Shown here in pieces: positions 15,909 through 23,973 of a stretch of DNA of 38,502 nt (its first letter is position 1; each line of letters begins with the position of its first letter). The stretch spans positions 1 through 38,502 of the forward strand of contig JAEZCE010000004.1 in the NCBI GenBank assembly GCA_023429995.1, given 5' to 3'. The position numbers and the translations under genes are program-made. The DNA comes from Bacillota bacterium. Lineage in GTDB: Bacteria > Bacillota > UBA4882 > UBA8346. The notes under the pieces are model-generated. The model did not search any database. It saw nothing but the letters and a program-made list of their open reading frames with translations, and had not been told where the DNA came from.

Positions 15909-17236
15909 AATTCAACTTCCCTCCGTTTCATCAGAAACAGTTGAATACCGGTAATGATGATAATGATTAGGCAGAGTAAAACGGCTTTGGCAGTAGCATA
16001 ACCGAAGAGATTGTTGTTAAATGCATTGAAATAAATATCCAGTACAATCGGCGTGGTCACATATCCGGGTCCGCCGCTAGTCAGAGCCAACAATACGTCA
16101 AAGCACTTAAAGGAATTGGAGAGGCTGTAAAAAAGGCAAATCGTTACAGCCGGCATTAAAAGTGGAATCGTAACCCGCAACAGGCGCTGGATCCAGTTGG
16201 CCCCGTCAATTTGGGCCACTTCGTGAATATCGGTGGGGATAGTCTGCAGCCCGGCCAAATAGATAATCATCAGATAACCGCTTCCTTGCCAAATGGTCAC
16301 CATTAAAACAGCCCATGGAGCAAGGTCGGGACTGCCGAGCCATATGGAAATCCCGGTAATGGCCGGTAAAATTAGCCGGAACACGAATGACCATATAAAA
16401 GCCACAATAATCAGACTCAGCACATTCGGCAAGAAGAAAATGGACCGCAGGATGTTACGGGTTTTCATTTTGGTATCCAGGATCAAGGCTAGGACGAAAG
16501 CTAAGAAATTGGACAACAGCACGTTGAAAAAGACAAAGAATAAAGTGAAACCGATAACACCGGGGATGATGATATTTTGATACATGTTTTCGCTGATCAA
16601 GGTTTTTAGTTTTTCACTTTCGGACTCGGAAATGTCACGCGCGAGCCGATAAGAAGAATTAGCAGGATGATATTGGTAAAATCCGAGCAAAAAATCACGA
16701 TCGGTCTTTAAGGCGATATGGCTGAAAAGCTGTTTATGAAAAACCTTGGCATTGATTGATTTTGGTAAATCGTCGAACTCATTGAAGAGGTATTGCTTTT
16801 CGATCCGAGGCACAAATCTTTCGTCTTTATGAAACATATCCCGGTAGTTTTTTAAACCGATGGAATGAATCGGGGAAATGCCGATTTTTTGGAGGATTTT
16901 TTTGAGTTTCCGTTTTTCACCGGTGGTAATCTGGCGGTGAGTATTGCCTTCTTTGATCCAGTTGCTTAGATTATAATTCCCGTTGGAAGAATCCAGGACA
17001 TAAAATCGGTGAACGTACTTCAAATCGTTTTGGTCATGGAGCTTGCCGGTTACTTTGGTTTCAAAATCGGTCTTACTCATGTTAAAAGGGATTTCAGGGA
17101 CAATTCCGTTCCAATCGGTGAATGAATATTGAATTCCCTGAAAGAAGGGGACAATAAAAAAGAATAAATAGAGTAAAAAGGCAGGCGTTAAAAATAGACA
17201 AAAATAAAAAATCTTATTTTTTTTAGAAGCGATCAT
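15905..17236 (-). CDS. Carbohydrate ABC transporter permease (MalF-type) with large extracytoplasmic insertion
   Basis: 443 residues, against about 290-310 for most permeases of this branch. The first membrane helix (residues 10-34) and the family string YSFTDWNG (37-44) are followed by a hydrophilic stretch to about 215. That stretch contains HSIGLKNYRDMF but is otherwise unlike the family. From about 221 the usual helices resume, with the EAA loop DIHEVAQIDGANWIQRLLR and the family string LTSGGPGYVTTPI. The insertion between helices 1 and 2 should lie outside the cytoplasmic membrane and could contact the binding protein, as the P2 loop of E. coli MalF does from a different position. The gene lies downstream of the binding-protein gene, beyond a palindrome. 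Confidence 0.9.
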   Translation of the reverse strand: MIASKKNKIFYFCLFLTPAFLLYLFFFIVPFFQGIQYSFTDWNGIVPEIPFNMSKTDFETKVTGKLHDQNDLKYVHRFYVLDSSNGNYNLSNWIKEGNTHRQITTGEKRKLKKILQKIGISPIHSIGLKNYRDMFHKDERFVPRIEKQYLFNEFDDLPKSINAKVFHKQLFSHIALKTDRDFLLGFYQYHPANSSYRLARDISESESEKLKTLISENMYQNIIIPGVIGFTLFFVFFNVLLSNFLAFVLALILDTKMKTRNILRSIFFLPNVLSLIIVAFIWSFVFRLILPAITGISIWLGSPDLAPWAVLMVTIWQGSGYLMIIYLAGLQTIPTDIHEVAQIDGANWIQRLLRVTIPLLMPAVTICLFYSLSNSFKCFDVLLALTSGGPGYVTTPIVLDIYFNAFNNNLFGYATAKAVLLCLIIIIITGIQLFLMKRREVEL

Positions 17237-17292
17237 GGGGGCTCCTTTCTATCGAAAAAAGAAACTGTCCCAAAGGAAGTAAAAATACCAAA

Positions 17293-17342
17293 GATATACA
17301 ATATAAAGCTTTCTTTAAAAAAGAAGTCTTATATTGTATATC
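17293..17342. repeat. Palindromic element (copy B) between binding-protein and permease genes
   Basis: GATATACAATATAA 17293-17306 and TTATATTGTATATC 17329-17342 are perfect arms. Inside, AAGCTTTCTT and AAGAAGTCTT extend the stem with two mismatches. The arm sequence matches that of the element at 13432-13547, but the centre and flanks differ. In the malE-to-malF transcript it would form a strong hairpin, comparable in position to the REP element between malE and malF in E. coli. Confidence 0.75.
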
Positions 17343-17420
17343 CGGCGGGTTCACTATGGCTGCATGTTTTGATTGAGTTATTTCCCCTTTAAGCCAGTCT
17401 CCGATCCTTTTTGGCAAACT

Positions 17421-18668
17421 TTATTTGTGAATAGAATTTCTCCAGGTTTCGTCGATATATTGAACGACTTGTTCGGCATTTTTTCTGCCAAAGATATACT
17501 CCTGGGCGCCGTTTTTGGTAGCATCCTCAAACGCCGCTACAGGATACATTGAGAAAGCCCAAGGGTTAGTTTTGCCGGAATTGAGGTAGGAAACGAGATC
17601 CTGGAACGGGGCATCCATCGTTTTTACGTTAGCGCCCTTGAAAGTCGGAACCAGTTTGCATTTTTCAACCCAGATTTTGATTGCTTTCGGTGTAGCCAGC
17701 CATTGGAGAAATTGTTTGGCGGCTTTGATTCTTTCCGGACTGGAAATGGTTGAAAGGGCAAAGGTAGAATCGACGTCGGCATATAGTTTGGCGTCTTTCG
17801 GATTATTGGTGCAGGGGAAAGGAATAAAACCGCATTTTAATTTGGGATTGGTAGCGATTGCCGCGCCATAAGACCACAAACCCTGAACCATCATTGCCGC
17901 TTCACCTTTGGCAAAGGAGGCCTGTTGTTCATTCCAATCGAATTCTGCAGCTTTGGGGTCTGAATTGGCTTTGTAGAAATCCAAAATTTTGAATAATTCC
18001 CTGACATTCACCGGATCGCCGTAAGAAGCTTTGCCGGCGTTCATTGACTCGATCCATGGCAATACTTTGGAACCTGCCAGTGTTGTATGGGCCATGGAAA
18101 GAAAATGGCCCAGGGACCAGTTGGCCTTAAACATGGAAGCGAAAGGAGTTACTTTATTTTTTTTAAGGGTGGCACAAACTGTCTGTAACTCTTTAAAGGT
18201 GGCAGGCGGTTTTAAACCGTATTTTTGGAAGATATCTTTATTGTAGATAATGCCGATACCTGCTACATCCATTGGTAAAGCATAGATCTTGCCTTGATAG
18301 GCGACTGAGTTTTTGGTGCTGGGTACAATTTTATTCATAACCGGTTCTTTGGAAAGATCCAGCAACCATCCGGCATTTGCAAATTCGAAAACGTTGGCGT
18401 AGGATTGCAATTGAATGATATCCGGAGCCTGGCCGCTGGACATCCGGGTTTTCAATACAGTCATGCTGTCATTGGGAACAATTTCCAAATCAACGGAGAT
18501 ATTGGGATGGGATTTGGAAAACACTTCGGCCATTTCTTTTAATGGATTGACAATTTCTTGTTTATAAAAGAAAAGGTGCAATTTAACGGGCTCCGCTGCA
18601 AAAACACTACTCCCGATCAGGACCAAAACACATACAAAAAGAATCCCCCTGAATAATTTACTTTTCAT
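17421..18668 (-). CDS. Sugar-binding protein of ABC transporter (MalE-type, family 1)
   Basis: 415 residues. The signal peptide (residues 1-24) ends SSVFAAEP with no lipobox, so it is predicted to be cleaved by signal peptidase I and free in a periplasm. The mature part has the SBP_bac_1 pattern: VKLHLFFYKQEIVNPLKEMAEVF near the start, FSKSHPNISVDLEIVPND, KTRMSSGQAPDIIQLQ, YALPMDVAGIGIIYNKDIF and FAKGEAAMMVQGLWSYG. The start has AAAGGGGGA upstream. It is the first gene of the minus-strand importer operon. Together with the neighbouring GH65 phosphorylase it suggests a malto-oligosaccharide or maltose ligand; this specificity is inferred from context only. Confidence 0.92.
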   Translation of the reverse strand: MKSKLFRGILFVCVLVLIGSSVFAAEPVKLHLFFYKQEIVNPLKEMAEVFSKSHPNISVDLEIVPNDSMTVLKTRMSSGQAPDIIQLQSYANVFEFANAGWLLDLSKEPVMNKIVPSTKNSVAYQGKIYALPMDVAGIGIIYNKDIFQKYGLKPPATFKELQTVCATLKKNKVTPFASMFKANWSLGHFLSMAHTTLAGSKVLPWIESMNAGKASYGDPVNVRELFKILDFYKANSDPKAAEFDWNEQQASFAKGEAAMMVQGLWSYGAAIATNPKLKCGFIPFPCTNNPKDAKLYADVDSTFALSTISSPERIKAAKQFLQWLATPKAIKIWVEKCKLVPTFKGANVKTMDAPFQDLVSYLNSGKTNPWAFSMYPVAAFEDATKNGAQEYIFGRKNAEQVVQYIDETWRNSIHK

Positions 18669-18779
18669 TTCAAAATCCCCCTTTACATAATTTTATATGA
18701 ACAATCATTAAAGGTATGCTCTGTTCCCCCCCTTTTTTTTTTAGTATATTTTGAAGGAACGGCAAAAAAAGAAAAACGT

Positions 18780-18791
18780 GCTAACGTTTGC
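18780..18791. promoter_or_regulatory. LacI-family operator near the binding-protein gene
   Basis: GCTAACGTTTGC is a near-perfect 12-bp palindrome of the LacI/GalR operator type. It differs by one base from the perfect palindrome at 20077-20088. It lies about 110 bp upstream of the MalE-type start on the minus strand. A TATACT-like -10 occurs near 18743-18748 but has no good -35. Confidence 0.6.
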
Positions 18792-18868
18792 GCAATTTGC
18801 TAAAATAATTCGCTTTCCTTTTTTTATCTCCTCCTTACCATAACAAAAAAATTAAGCCGCAGAAAATT

Positions 18869-19894
18869 TTATTGGGATTTTGTTTTTGAGCCGCAGGAAT
18901 CACGGATTATCAGCTCGGATGATAGAATTTTTTGAGCAGGAAAAACTTCTTGGTTTTGCAATAAAGCGATGATCATTTTGGAAGCGGCGACTCCCATCTC
19001 GTAAATGGGAATCCGGATTGTTGTTAAATTGGGTTCAATAACAGATGCCAATGGATCATCGTTGAAACCGACCACCGCAATATCCTCCGGTATCCGCAGT
19101 TTTGTTTCTTTAATAGCTTTATAAGCTCCAAGAGCCATTAAATCGTCAACTGCAAAAATGGCAGTAGGAGGCGGGTTTAAAGTTAACAATTCCAATGTTA
19201 ACCGGTAGCCGTCATCTTGTGAAAACGCGCCTTTCTTAACGAGCAAGGGATTATTTTCAATCCCAAATTCCCGGAAAGCGAAACGGTAACCTTCATACCT
19301 GTCCTGACAAAGAATATATTCTTCCGGACCATTGAGAAGCGCGATTCTTTGGTGACCCAAGTTGAATAAATGCCGCACTGCTAGATAAGCAGCCTGGATA
19401 TTATCATTGTTAACCGAGTAACATTTATTGATCTCAGGGGCTCTTCCTACAATCACAAACGGGTAGTTGTTTTGGAGCAATTCCGGTATCAATTCGTCAT
19501 TGACCCGGGAGGCAAGCAAAAGGATTCCGTCAACGCGTTTTTCGGTCACCATTTCTAGACATTGTCTGGCTTCTTCCTCATAATCTTCGGCGGTGGCCAG
19601 CATTAAATTGTAATGATAACTTTGGGTTACAGCGCTGATTCCCCGGATAATTTCCGAAAAAAACGGATTTGAAAAAGCGCTGTCCGTGGAACGGGACAGA
19701 ATTAAGCCCAAAGTATGACTGGCACGTTTGATGAGACTGCGGGCGATCATATTGGGATGGTAATCCAGCTCAGTCATTAATTTTTTGACCCGTTCTTTGG
19801 TCGCGGGGCTGATGCGCCGGTTATCGGCTATAACCCGGGATACAGTCGAGGGGGAGACCCCGGCTAATTTGGCGATATCTTTAATGGTGGTCAT
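18869..19894 (-). CDS. LacI-family transcription regulator
   Basis: 341 residues, standard family length. The N-terminal helix-turn-helix and hinge helix are TIKDIAKLAGVSPSTVSRVI followed by PATKERVKKLMTELDYHPN and the ARSL box. The rest is a periplasmic-binding-protein-like sensor with RVDGILLLASR, FVIVGRAPEI, LFNLGHQRIALLNGPEE, AIFAVDDLMALGAYKAI and VVGFNDDPLAS. It lies between the importer operon and the GH65 phosphorylase, with matching palindromes on both sides, so it is the probable local regulator responding to a disaccharide or a sugar phosphate. The ATG at 19894 has GAGAGG upstream. Repression is likely for the 20077 site because it abuts the -35. Confidence 0.93.
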   Translation of the reverse strand: MTTIKDIAKLAGVSPSTVSRVIADNRRISPATKERVKKLMTELDYHPNMIARSLIKRASHTLGLILSRSTDSAFSNPFFSEIIRGISAVTQSYHYNLMLATAEDYEEEARQCLEMVTEKRVDGILLLASRVNDELIPELLQNNYPFVIVGRAPEINKCYSVNNDNIQAAYLAVRHLFNLGHQRIALLNGPEEYILCQDRYEGYRFAFREFGIENNPLLVKKGAFSQDDGYRLTLELLTLNPPPTAIFAVDDLMALGAYKAIKETKLRIPEDIAVVGFNDDPLASVIEPNLTTIRIPIYEMGVAASKMIIALLQNQEVFPAQKILSSELIIRDSCGSKTKSQ

Positions 19895-20076
19895 GAATAA
19901 ACCTCTCAGAAAAACGATTGCGCCTTTATTGTAAAAAATCCACCGGTAAGTGGGTGAGAGTGAGAATCTTTGTTTTCATTAAGTATATTCTGGATTCCTT
20001 ACCTAATTCCTGCCAAGGATAAAGATTATGGAATGGACCACAAATTATTGGCTAGCAAAAGGATTTTGGAATACGT

Positions 20077-20088
20077 GCAAACGTTTGC
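20077..20088. promoter_or_regulatory. Perfect LacI-family operator
   Basis: GCAAACGTTTGC is a perfect 12-bp palindrome with the central CG typical of LacI/GalR operators. It ends at the base before the TTGACA box of the phosphorylase promoter, so bound repressor would hinder RNA polymerase. Confidence 0.85.
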
Positions 20089-20118
20089 TTGACAATTGAG
20101 AAAATACCCTTATATAAT
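20089..20118 (+). promoter_or_regulatory. Sigma-A promoter for the GH65 phosphorylase gene
   Basis: A consensus TTGACA (20089-20094) and a consensus TATAAT (20113-20118) are separated by 18 bp. The gene start at 20255 is about 130 bp downstream. The untranslated leader has no obvious gene. The rest of the gap 19895-20076 holds nothing else I recognise. Confidence 0.88.
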
Positions 20119-20254
20119 AATATTATTCTATAAATTTGGATAAAACATTTATGCTTCTAAAATCTGTCCAGTTGCTGTCATTTATGATGTCGTAAGGGGT
20201 CTTCTTCCCTTGAACGGAGTTTTATGGAACTGATAATTTTTTATGGAGGCATTC

Positions 20255-22618
20255 ATGATTAATAAATTCAAAGTCGATGAATGGAAAATCATCGAAGAAG
20301 GATTTGATCCCAGGACCAACCGGTTCTCGGAAAGTATTTGTAGCCTGGGAAATGAGCATATGGGACTGAGGGGCTTTTTCGAAGAGGGATATTCCGGAGA
20401 CAGTCTAAAGGGAACTTATGTGGCTGGTGTCTATTATCCGGATAAAACCCGGGTCGGTTGGTGGAAAATCGGTTATCCGGAGTTTTTCGCCAAAGTTCTT
20501 AACTCGACCAATTGGATTGGTGTTGATATTGAAATTGACGGGAAAAGGCTGGATTTGGCGCAAGCCCGGATCAAAGACTTTCAGCGCGAACTGGATATGA
20601 GAGAAGGCAAGTTAACCCGTTCTTTTACTTGGATAGAGGATGATGGCAAAGAGACTTCCTTTGTCTTTACGCGGTTTTTAAGTATGGCGGAAAATGAACT
20701 CGCTTGTGTCAGGGTTCAGATCCGCCCCTTAAACTATAACGGAAGCGTTTCCTTGATTCCTTATTTGGATGGGAATGTTGTGAATGAGGATGCCAATTAC
20801 GGGGAGAATTTTTGGGAAGAAATCACCCGGACAGTCGATTTTGACCAGGCGCTTTTGGTGATGAAGACTAAGAAGAGCAACTTTTTGGTGGCAACAGCTA
20901 CCGCAAATAAAATACTGGTCGATGGTTCAGAGATTTCTCCCGGGAAAGAATTGTTTTCTTCAGAAAGAAAGGTGGGTTCCCGTTATGATTTAAATGCCCA
21001 ATACGGGCATGAAATTGAAATTCAAAAGTATGTGGCGGTCTGCACTTCCAGGGATTATGCAGAAGCCAAACTGGTGGAAGCCACCCGCGAGAAATTGAAC
21101 AAAGCTTTATTTAAAGGATATTATGAACTGTTTCATGAACATTACCGAATGATGGAGCAAAAGTGGCAGGAGAGCGATGTCGTCATTGAAGGGGATCCCA
21201 AAGCTCAACAAGGCATCCGGTATAACATTTTTCAACTTAACCAGACCTACACCGGGAAAGATCCGAGATTGAATATTGGCCCGAAAGGTTTTACCGGTGA
21301 GAAATACGGCGGAAGCACCTATTGGGATACGGAGGCTTTTTGTTTCCCGTTTTATATGTATACTAATGCCGAAGTTGCCAGGAACCTTTTATATTATCGT
21401 TATTTACACTTAGATAAAGCCAAAGAGAATGCAGCCAAACTTGGCTTAAAGGGCGCCCTTTTTCCAATGGTGACGATGGATGGCCGGGAATGCCATAATG
21501 AGTGGGAAATTACTTTTGAAGAAATTCACCGAAATGCGGCAATAGCTTATGCAATCTATAATTACACCCATTATACCGGGGATTGTAGTTATCTGTATCA
21601 ATACGGCATCAAGGTTTTGGTTGAAATCAGCCGCTTCTGGGCAGATCGGGTCACTTACCAACCCCGAAAAGACCGCTATATGATTTTGGGCGTTACCGGC
21701 CCTAATGAGTATGAGAATAACGTTAACAATAACTGGTACACCAACACCATGGCGTCCTGGACGTTGGAGTATACATTGCAATCGTTGGATGGATTGAAAC
21801 AAGCCGATCACAGCCGCTTTGAGCAGGTCTTTCAAGAACTGGCTTTATCCCAGAGCGAACAGCAGAAATGGCGGGAAATTATCGACAAGATGTATTATCC
21901 TTATGTGGCGGAACTCGGCATCTTCGAGCAAAATGATTTATATATGGATAAAGAGCAGTTGTTGGTGAAAGATATTCCCCAACATGAATTGCCTCTTAAT
22001 AAACACTGGTCATGGGATCGGATTTTGCGTTCCTGTTTTATTAAACAAGCCGATGTTATTCAGGGAATTTATTTTTTACCGGAACGGTTTGACTGGAAAT
22101 GTAAAAAAAGGAACTTCGATTTTTATGAACCCCGGACTTTGCATGAGTCTTCCCTATCGGCCAGTATATATTCCATCGTTGCCAGCTGGATTGGGTATCA
22201 AGATAAGGCTTATTACGATAAGGCTTATTGCGATAAGGCTTATGAATTGTATTTACGGACCGCCCGTTTGGATTTGGATAATTATAACGATGATACCGAT
22301 GATGGTATCCACTTGACCAGTATGGCCGGCAGTTGGTCATCAATTGTCCAAGGGTTTGCCGGAGCCGCCATCCGAAATGATCGCCTACATTTGGAGCCCT
22401 ATGTTCCGGAACAATGGCAGGGATATTCGTTTAAGTTAACTTTTCGCTCCAGGAAGTTGAGGATTTATGTATCCAAGGACAAAGTGGAAATTCACCAGTT
22501 ATCCGGGGATGCTATGTCAATAACAGTCTATGAACAGGATTATCTCTCGGAATCAGGCAGCAACATCGTGGTGGAACAAAAATCCCAGCATGGGGAGGCG
22601 CTGGCCCAGAGGTGTTAG
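20255..22618 (+). CDS. GH65 disaccharide phosphorylase, probably maltose phosphorylase
   Basis: The ATG at 20255 follows GGAGG at five bases; an ATG at 20243 overlaps that site. About 787 residues, normal for GH65. Visible marks are an N-terminal beta-sandwich (SICSLGNEHMGLRGFFEEGY), YGGSTYWDTEAFCFP in the (alpha/alpha)6 barrel, VTGPNEYENNVNNNWYTN with the predicted catalytic acid Glu485, and the phosphate-binding LHESSLSASIYS. The enzyme splits its disaccharide with phosphate into glucose and beta-glucose 1-phosphate. The ENNVNNNWYTN stretch favours maltose phosphorylase over kojibiose or trehalose phosphorylase. A LacI operator controls its promoter. The usual partner beta-phosphoglucomutase gene is not adjacent. 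A 15-bp in-frame triplication lies near the C-terminus. Confidence 0.88.
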   Translation: MINKFKVDEWKIIEEGFDPRTNRFSESICSLGNEHMGLRGFFEEGYSGDSLKGTYVAGVYYPDKTRVGWWKIGYPEFFAKVLNSTNWIGVDIEIDGKRLDLAQARIKDFQRELDMREGKLTRSFTWIEDDGKETSFVFTRFLSMAENELACVRVQIRPLNYNGSVSLIPYLDGNVVNEDANYGENFWEEITRTVDFDQALLVMKTKKSNFLVATATANKILVDGSEISPGKELFSSERKVGSRYDLNAQYGHEIEIQKYVAVCTSRDYAEAKLVEATREKLNKALFKGYYELFHEHYRMMEQKWQESDVVIEGDPKAQQGIRYNIFQLNQTYTGKDPRLNIGPKGFTGEKYGGSTYWDTEAFCFPFYMYTNAEVARNLLYYRYLHLDKAKENAAKLGLKGALFPMVTMDGRECHNEWEITFEEIHRNAAIAYAIYNYTHYTGDCSYLYQYGIKVLVEISRFWADRVTYQPRKDRYMILGVTGPNEYENNVNNNWYTNTMASWTLEYTLQSLDGLKQADHSRFEQVFQELALSQSEQQKWREIIDKMYYPYVAELGIFEQNDLYMDKEQLLVKDIPQHELPLNKHWSWDRILRSCFIKQADVIQGIYFLPERFDWKCKKRNFDFYEPRTLHESSLSASIYSIVASWIGYQDKAYYDKAYCDKAYELYLRTARLDLDNYNDDTDDGIHLTSMAGSWSSIVQGFAGAAIRNDRLHLEPYVPEQWQGYSFKLTFRSRKLRIYVSKDKVEIHQLSGDAMSITVYEQDYLSESGSNIVVEQKSQHGEALAQRC
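22202..22246 (+). repeat. In-frame 15-bp triplication inside the GH65 gene
   Basis: Three consecutive copies of GATAAGGCTTATNNN encode DKAYY, DKAYC and DKAYE. The family normally has a single copy here (DKAYELY). The expansion adds ten residues at about residue 650-665 without breaking the frame. Confidence 0.85.
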
Positions 22619-22700
22619 CGTCTGTCCTGAAGGGAATCCGTTCCCACGGGCACGCTGGTAAAGAAATACAATCTATTGAAATAAACATATTTTAATGCCC

Positions 22701-22736
22701 AAGGGCTGTCTGAAATAAAAGGGGACAGCTCTTTTA
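22701..22736 (+). terminator. Rho-independent terminator after the GH65 gene
   Basis: GGGCTGTC 22703-22710 pairs with GACAGCTC 22724-22731 (one G-U) across a 13-base loop, followed by TTTTATTGT. Confidence 0.75.
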
Positions 22737-22850
22737 TTGTCTTCTCCCTCCTTCGGTTTTCATTTACTTATTTAAAGAAATTACTAGTAAACTCAAAAGC
22801 TGTTTTGACCGATATCAATAAAGAAAATAACAGATTCAACGGAGGACCCC

Positions 22851-23933
22851 ATGGAAAAATCATCCCGTGCATACTCGGCCACCCATAAACTGAAGTTCAT
22901 TACTTCCGATTGGCTAAGTTTCCTTGCTATAATTATCAGTTTAGGAATTGCCTTCTCTTATTATTTTGCTGTCCGTGACCCTTTGTTCCTAATATGGGCT
23001 GCTTTTTTAATCTTGGTCCGGATTGTGTTAAATAAAATTGATGACGATATCGTTTTCGAAAAAAAAGCGCTCTCGATAAAAAGCAGGATCATCAATATAC
23101 TTCCGGATCGGTATTCGGATATGATCGTGTTAATTGGAATCGGAATTTCGCCTTTATGCCGTCCGGCTTTTAGCTTAATCGGGATAGCCTCGGTGGCTTT
23201 AATCAGTTATACCGGAATTCTTGGCAAAGCCGTCGGGTTTGACTGGCAAAACCAAGGCCCTTTGCGTAAGATGACGCAATTATTTCTACTTATGATAGCG
23301 ACATTGCTGCAATATGTGATGTTAGTCCGGGGTATGCAATTTTTATTTTTTGGAATGAACGCCCTTGAAGTTTGCATGGTATTATTCATCATTTTGGGTC
23401 AACTGACGGTGTTTAACAGGTTGGTTGGAATCCATAAAGAAAACACCAAAACCGAATGGCTCAGCGGAGAAAAATACAAATTGATTACTCAAAAAATACT
23501 TATTGCCTATGATTCCGAAACAGGAAATACGGAAAGAGTTGCCGAGGAGATATCAAATTGCTTGAAGGTTGGAATCCGGAAAATCGATGATATTACAAGT
23601 TTTAGTTCTTATGATTTAGTTATCTTCGGAAGCCGGGAGTCCGGTAACCGTCCATCCAAGAAAATGATTGAATTTATTAAGAGTCATCAAGACATTAAGG
23701 AATATGCGGTTTTCATTACTTATAAAAATTATTTCTGGGGCGCTTTTAATACCCGGATGTGTTTCTCTTACTTCAAGAGACTGCTGGGCAAGAATCCGGT
23801 TGCGGTATTTGCATGTAAAGCGGCTTATGGTCAAGAAGAATTGTATTTGGAACATCGTCAGGAAGACCCCAATTTATTAAAGGCATTTCTTTTCGGAATA
23901 AAATTGGTCCGTAGTATCGAAAAAGAATCGTAA
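22851..23933 (+). CDS. Membrane domain (CDP-alcohol phosphatidyltransferase-like) fused to flavodoxin
   Basis: 360 residues after a GGAGG site. Residues about 15-195 contain five or six hydrophobic segments. Within them, LPDRYSDMIVLIGIG and QGPLRKMTQLFLL recall the D-x3-D and later parts of CDP-alcohol phosphatidyltransferases, but the canonical DG-AR half of the catalytic motif is not convincing (IDDDIVFEKKA), so this half may be inactive. Residues about 218-360 are a flavodoxin-like fold: ILIAYDSETGNTERVAEEI is the FMN phosphate-binding loop, followed by YDLVIFGS. The fusion would place a flavin redox domain at the inner membrane face. I know no characterised member. It is monocistronic and ends at a shared terminator. 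Confidence 0.65.
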   Translation: MEKSSRAYSATHKLKFITSDWLSFLAIIISLGIAFSYYFAVRDPLFLIWAAFLILVRIVLNKIDDDIVFEKKALSIKSRIINILPDRYSDMIVLIGIGISPLCRPAFSLIGIASVALISYTGILGKAVGFDWQNQGPLRKMTQLFLLMIATLLQYVMLVRGMQFLFFGMNALEVCMVLFIILGQLTVFNRLVGIHKENTKTEWLSGEKYKLITQKILIAYDSETGNTERVAEEISNCLKVGIRKIDDITSFSSYDLVIFGSRESGNRPSKKMIEFIKSHQDIKEYAVFITYKNYFWGAFNTRMCFSYFKRLLGKNPVAVFACKAAYGQEELYLEHRQEDPNLLKAFLFGIKLVRSIEKES

Positions 23934-23937
23934 AGCT

Positions 23938-23973
23938 AAAAAAGCCGGAGTTTAATTTACCGGCTCTTTTTTT
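23938..23973. terminator. Bidirectional rho-independent terminator
   Basis: AGCCGG 23943-23948 and CCGGCT 23960-23965 form the stem, flanked by an A run upstream and seven T downstream. It serves both convergent genes; the stop of the minus-strand gene lies in the loop. Confidence 0.88.
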
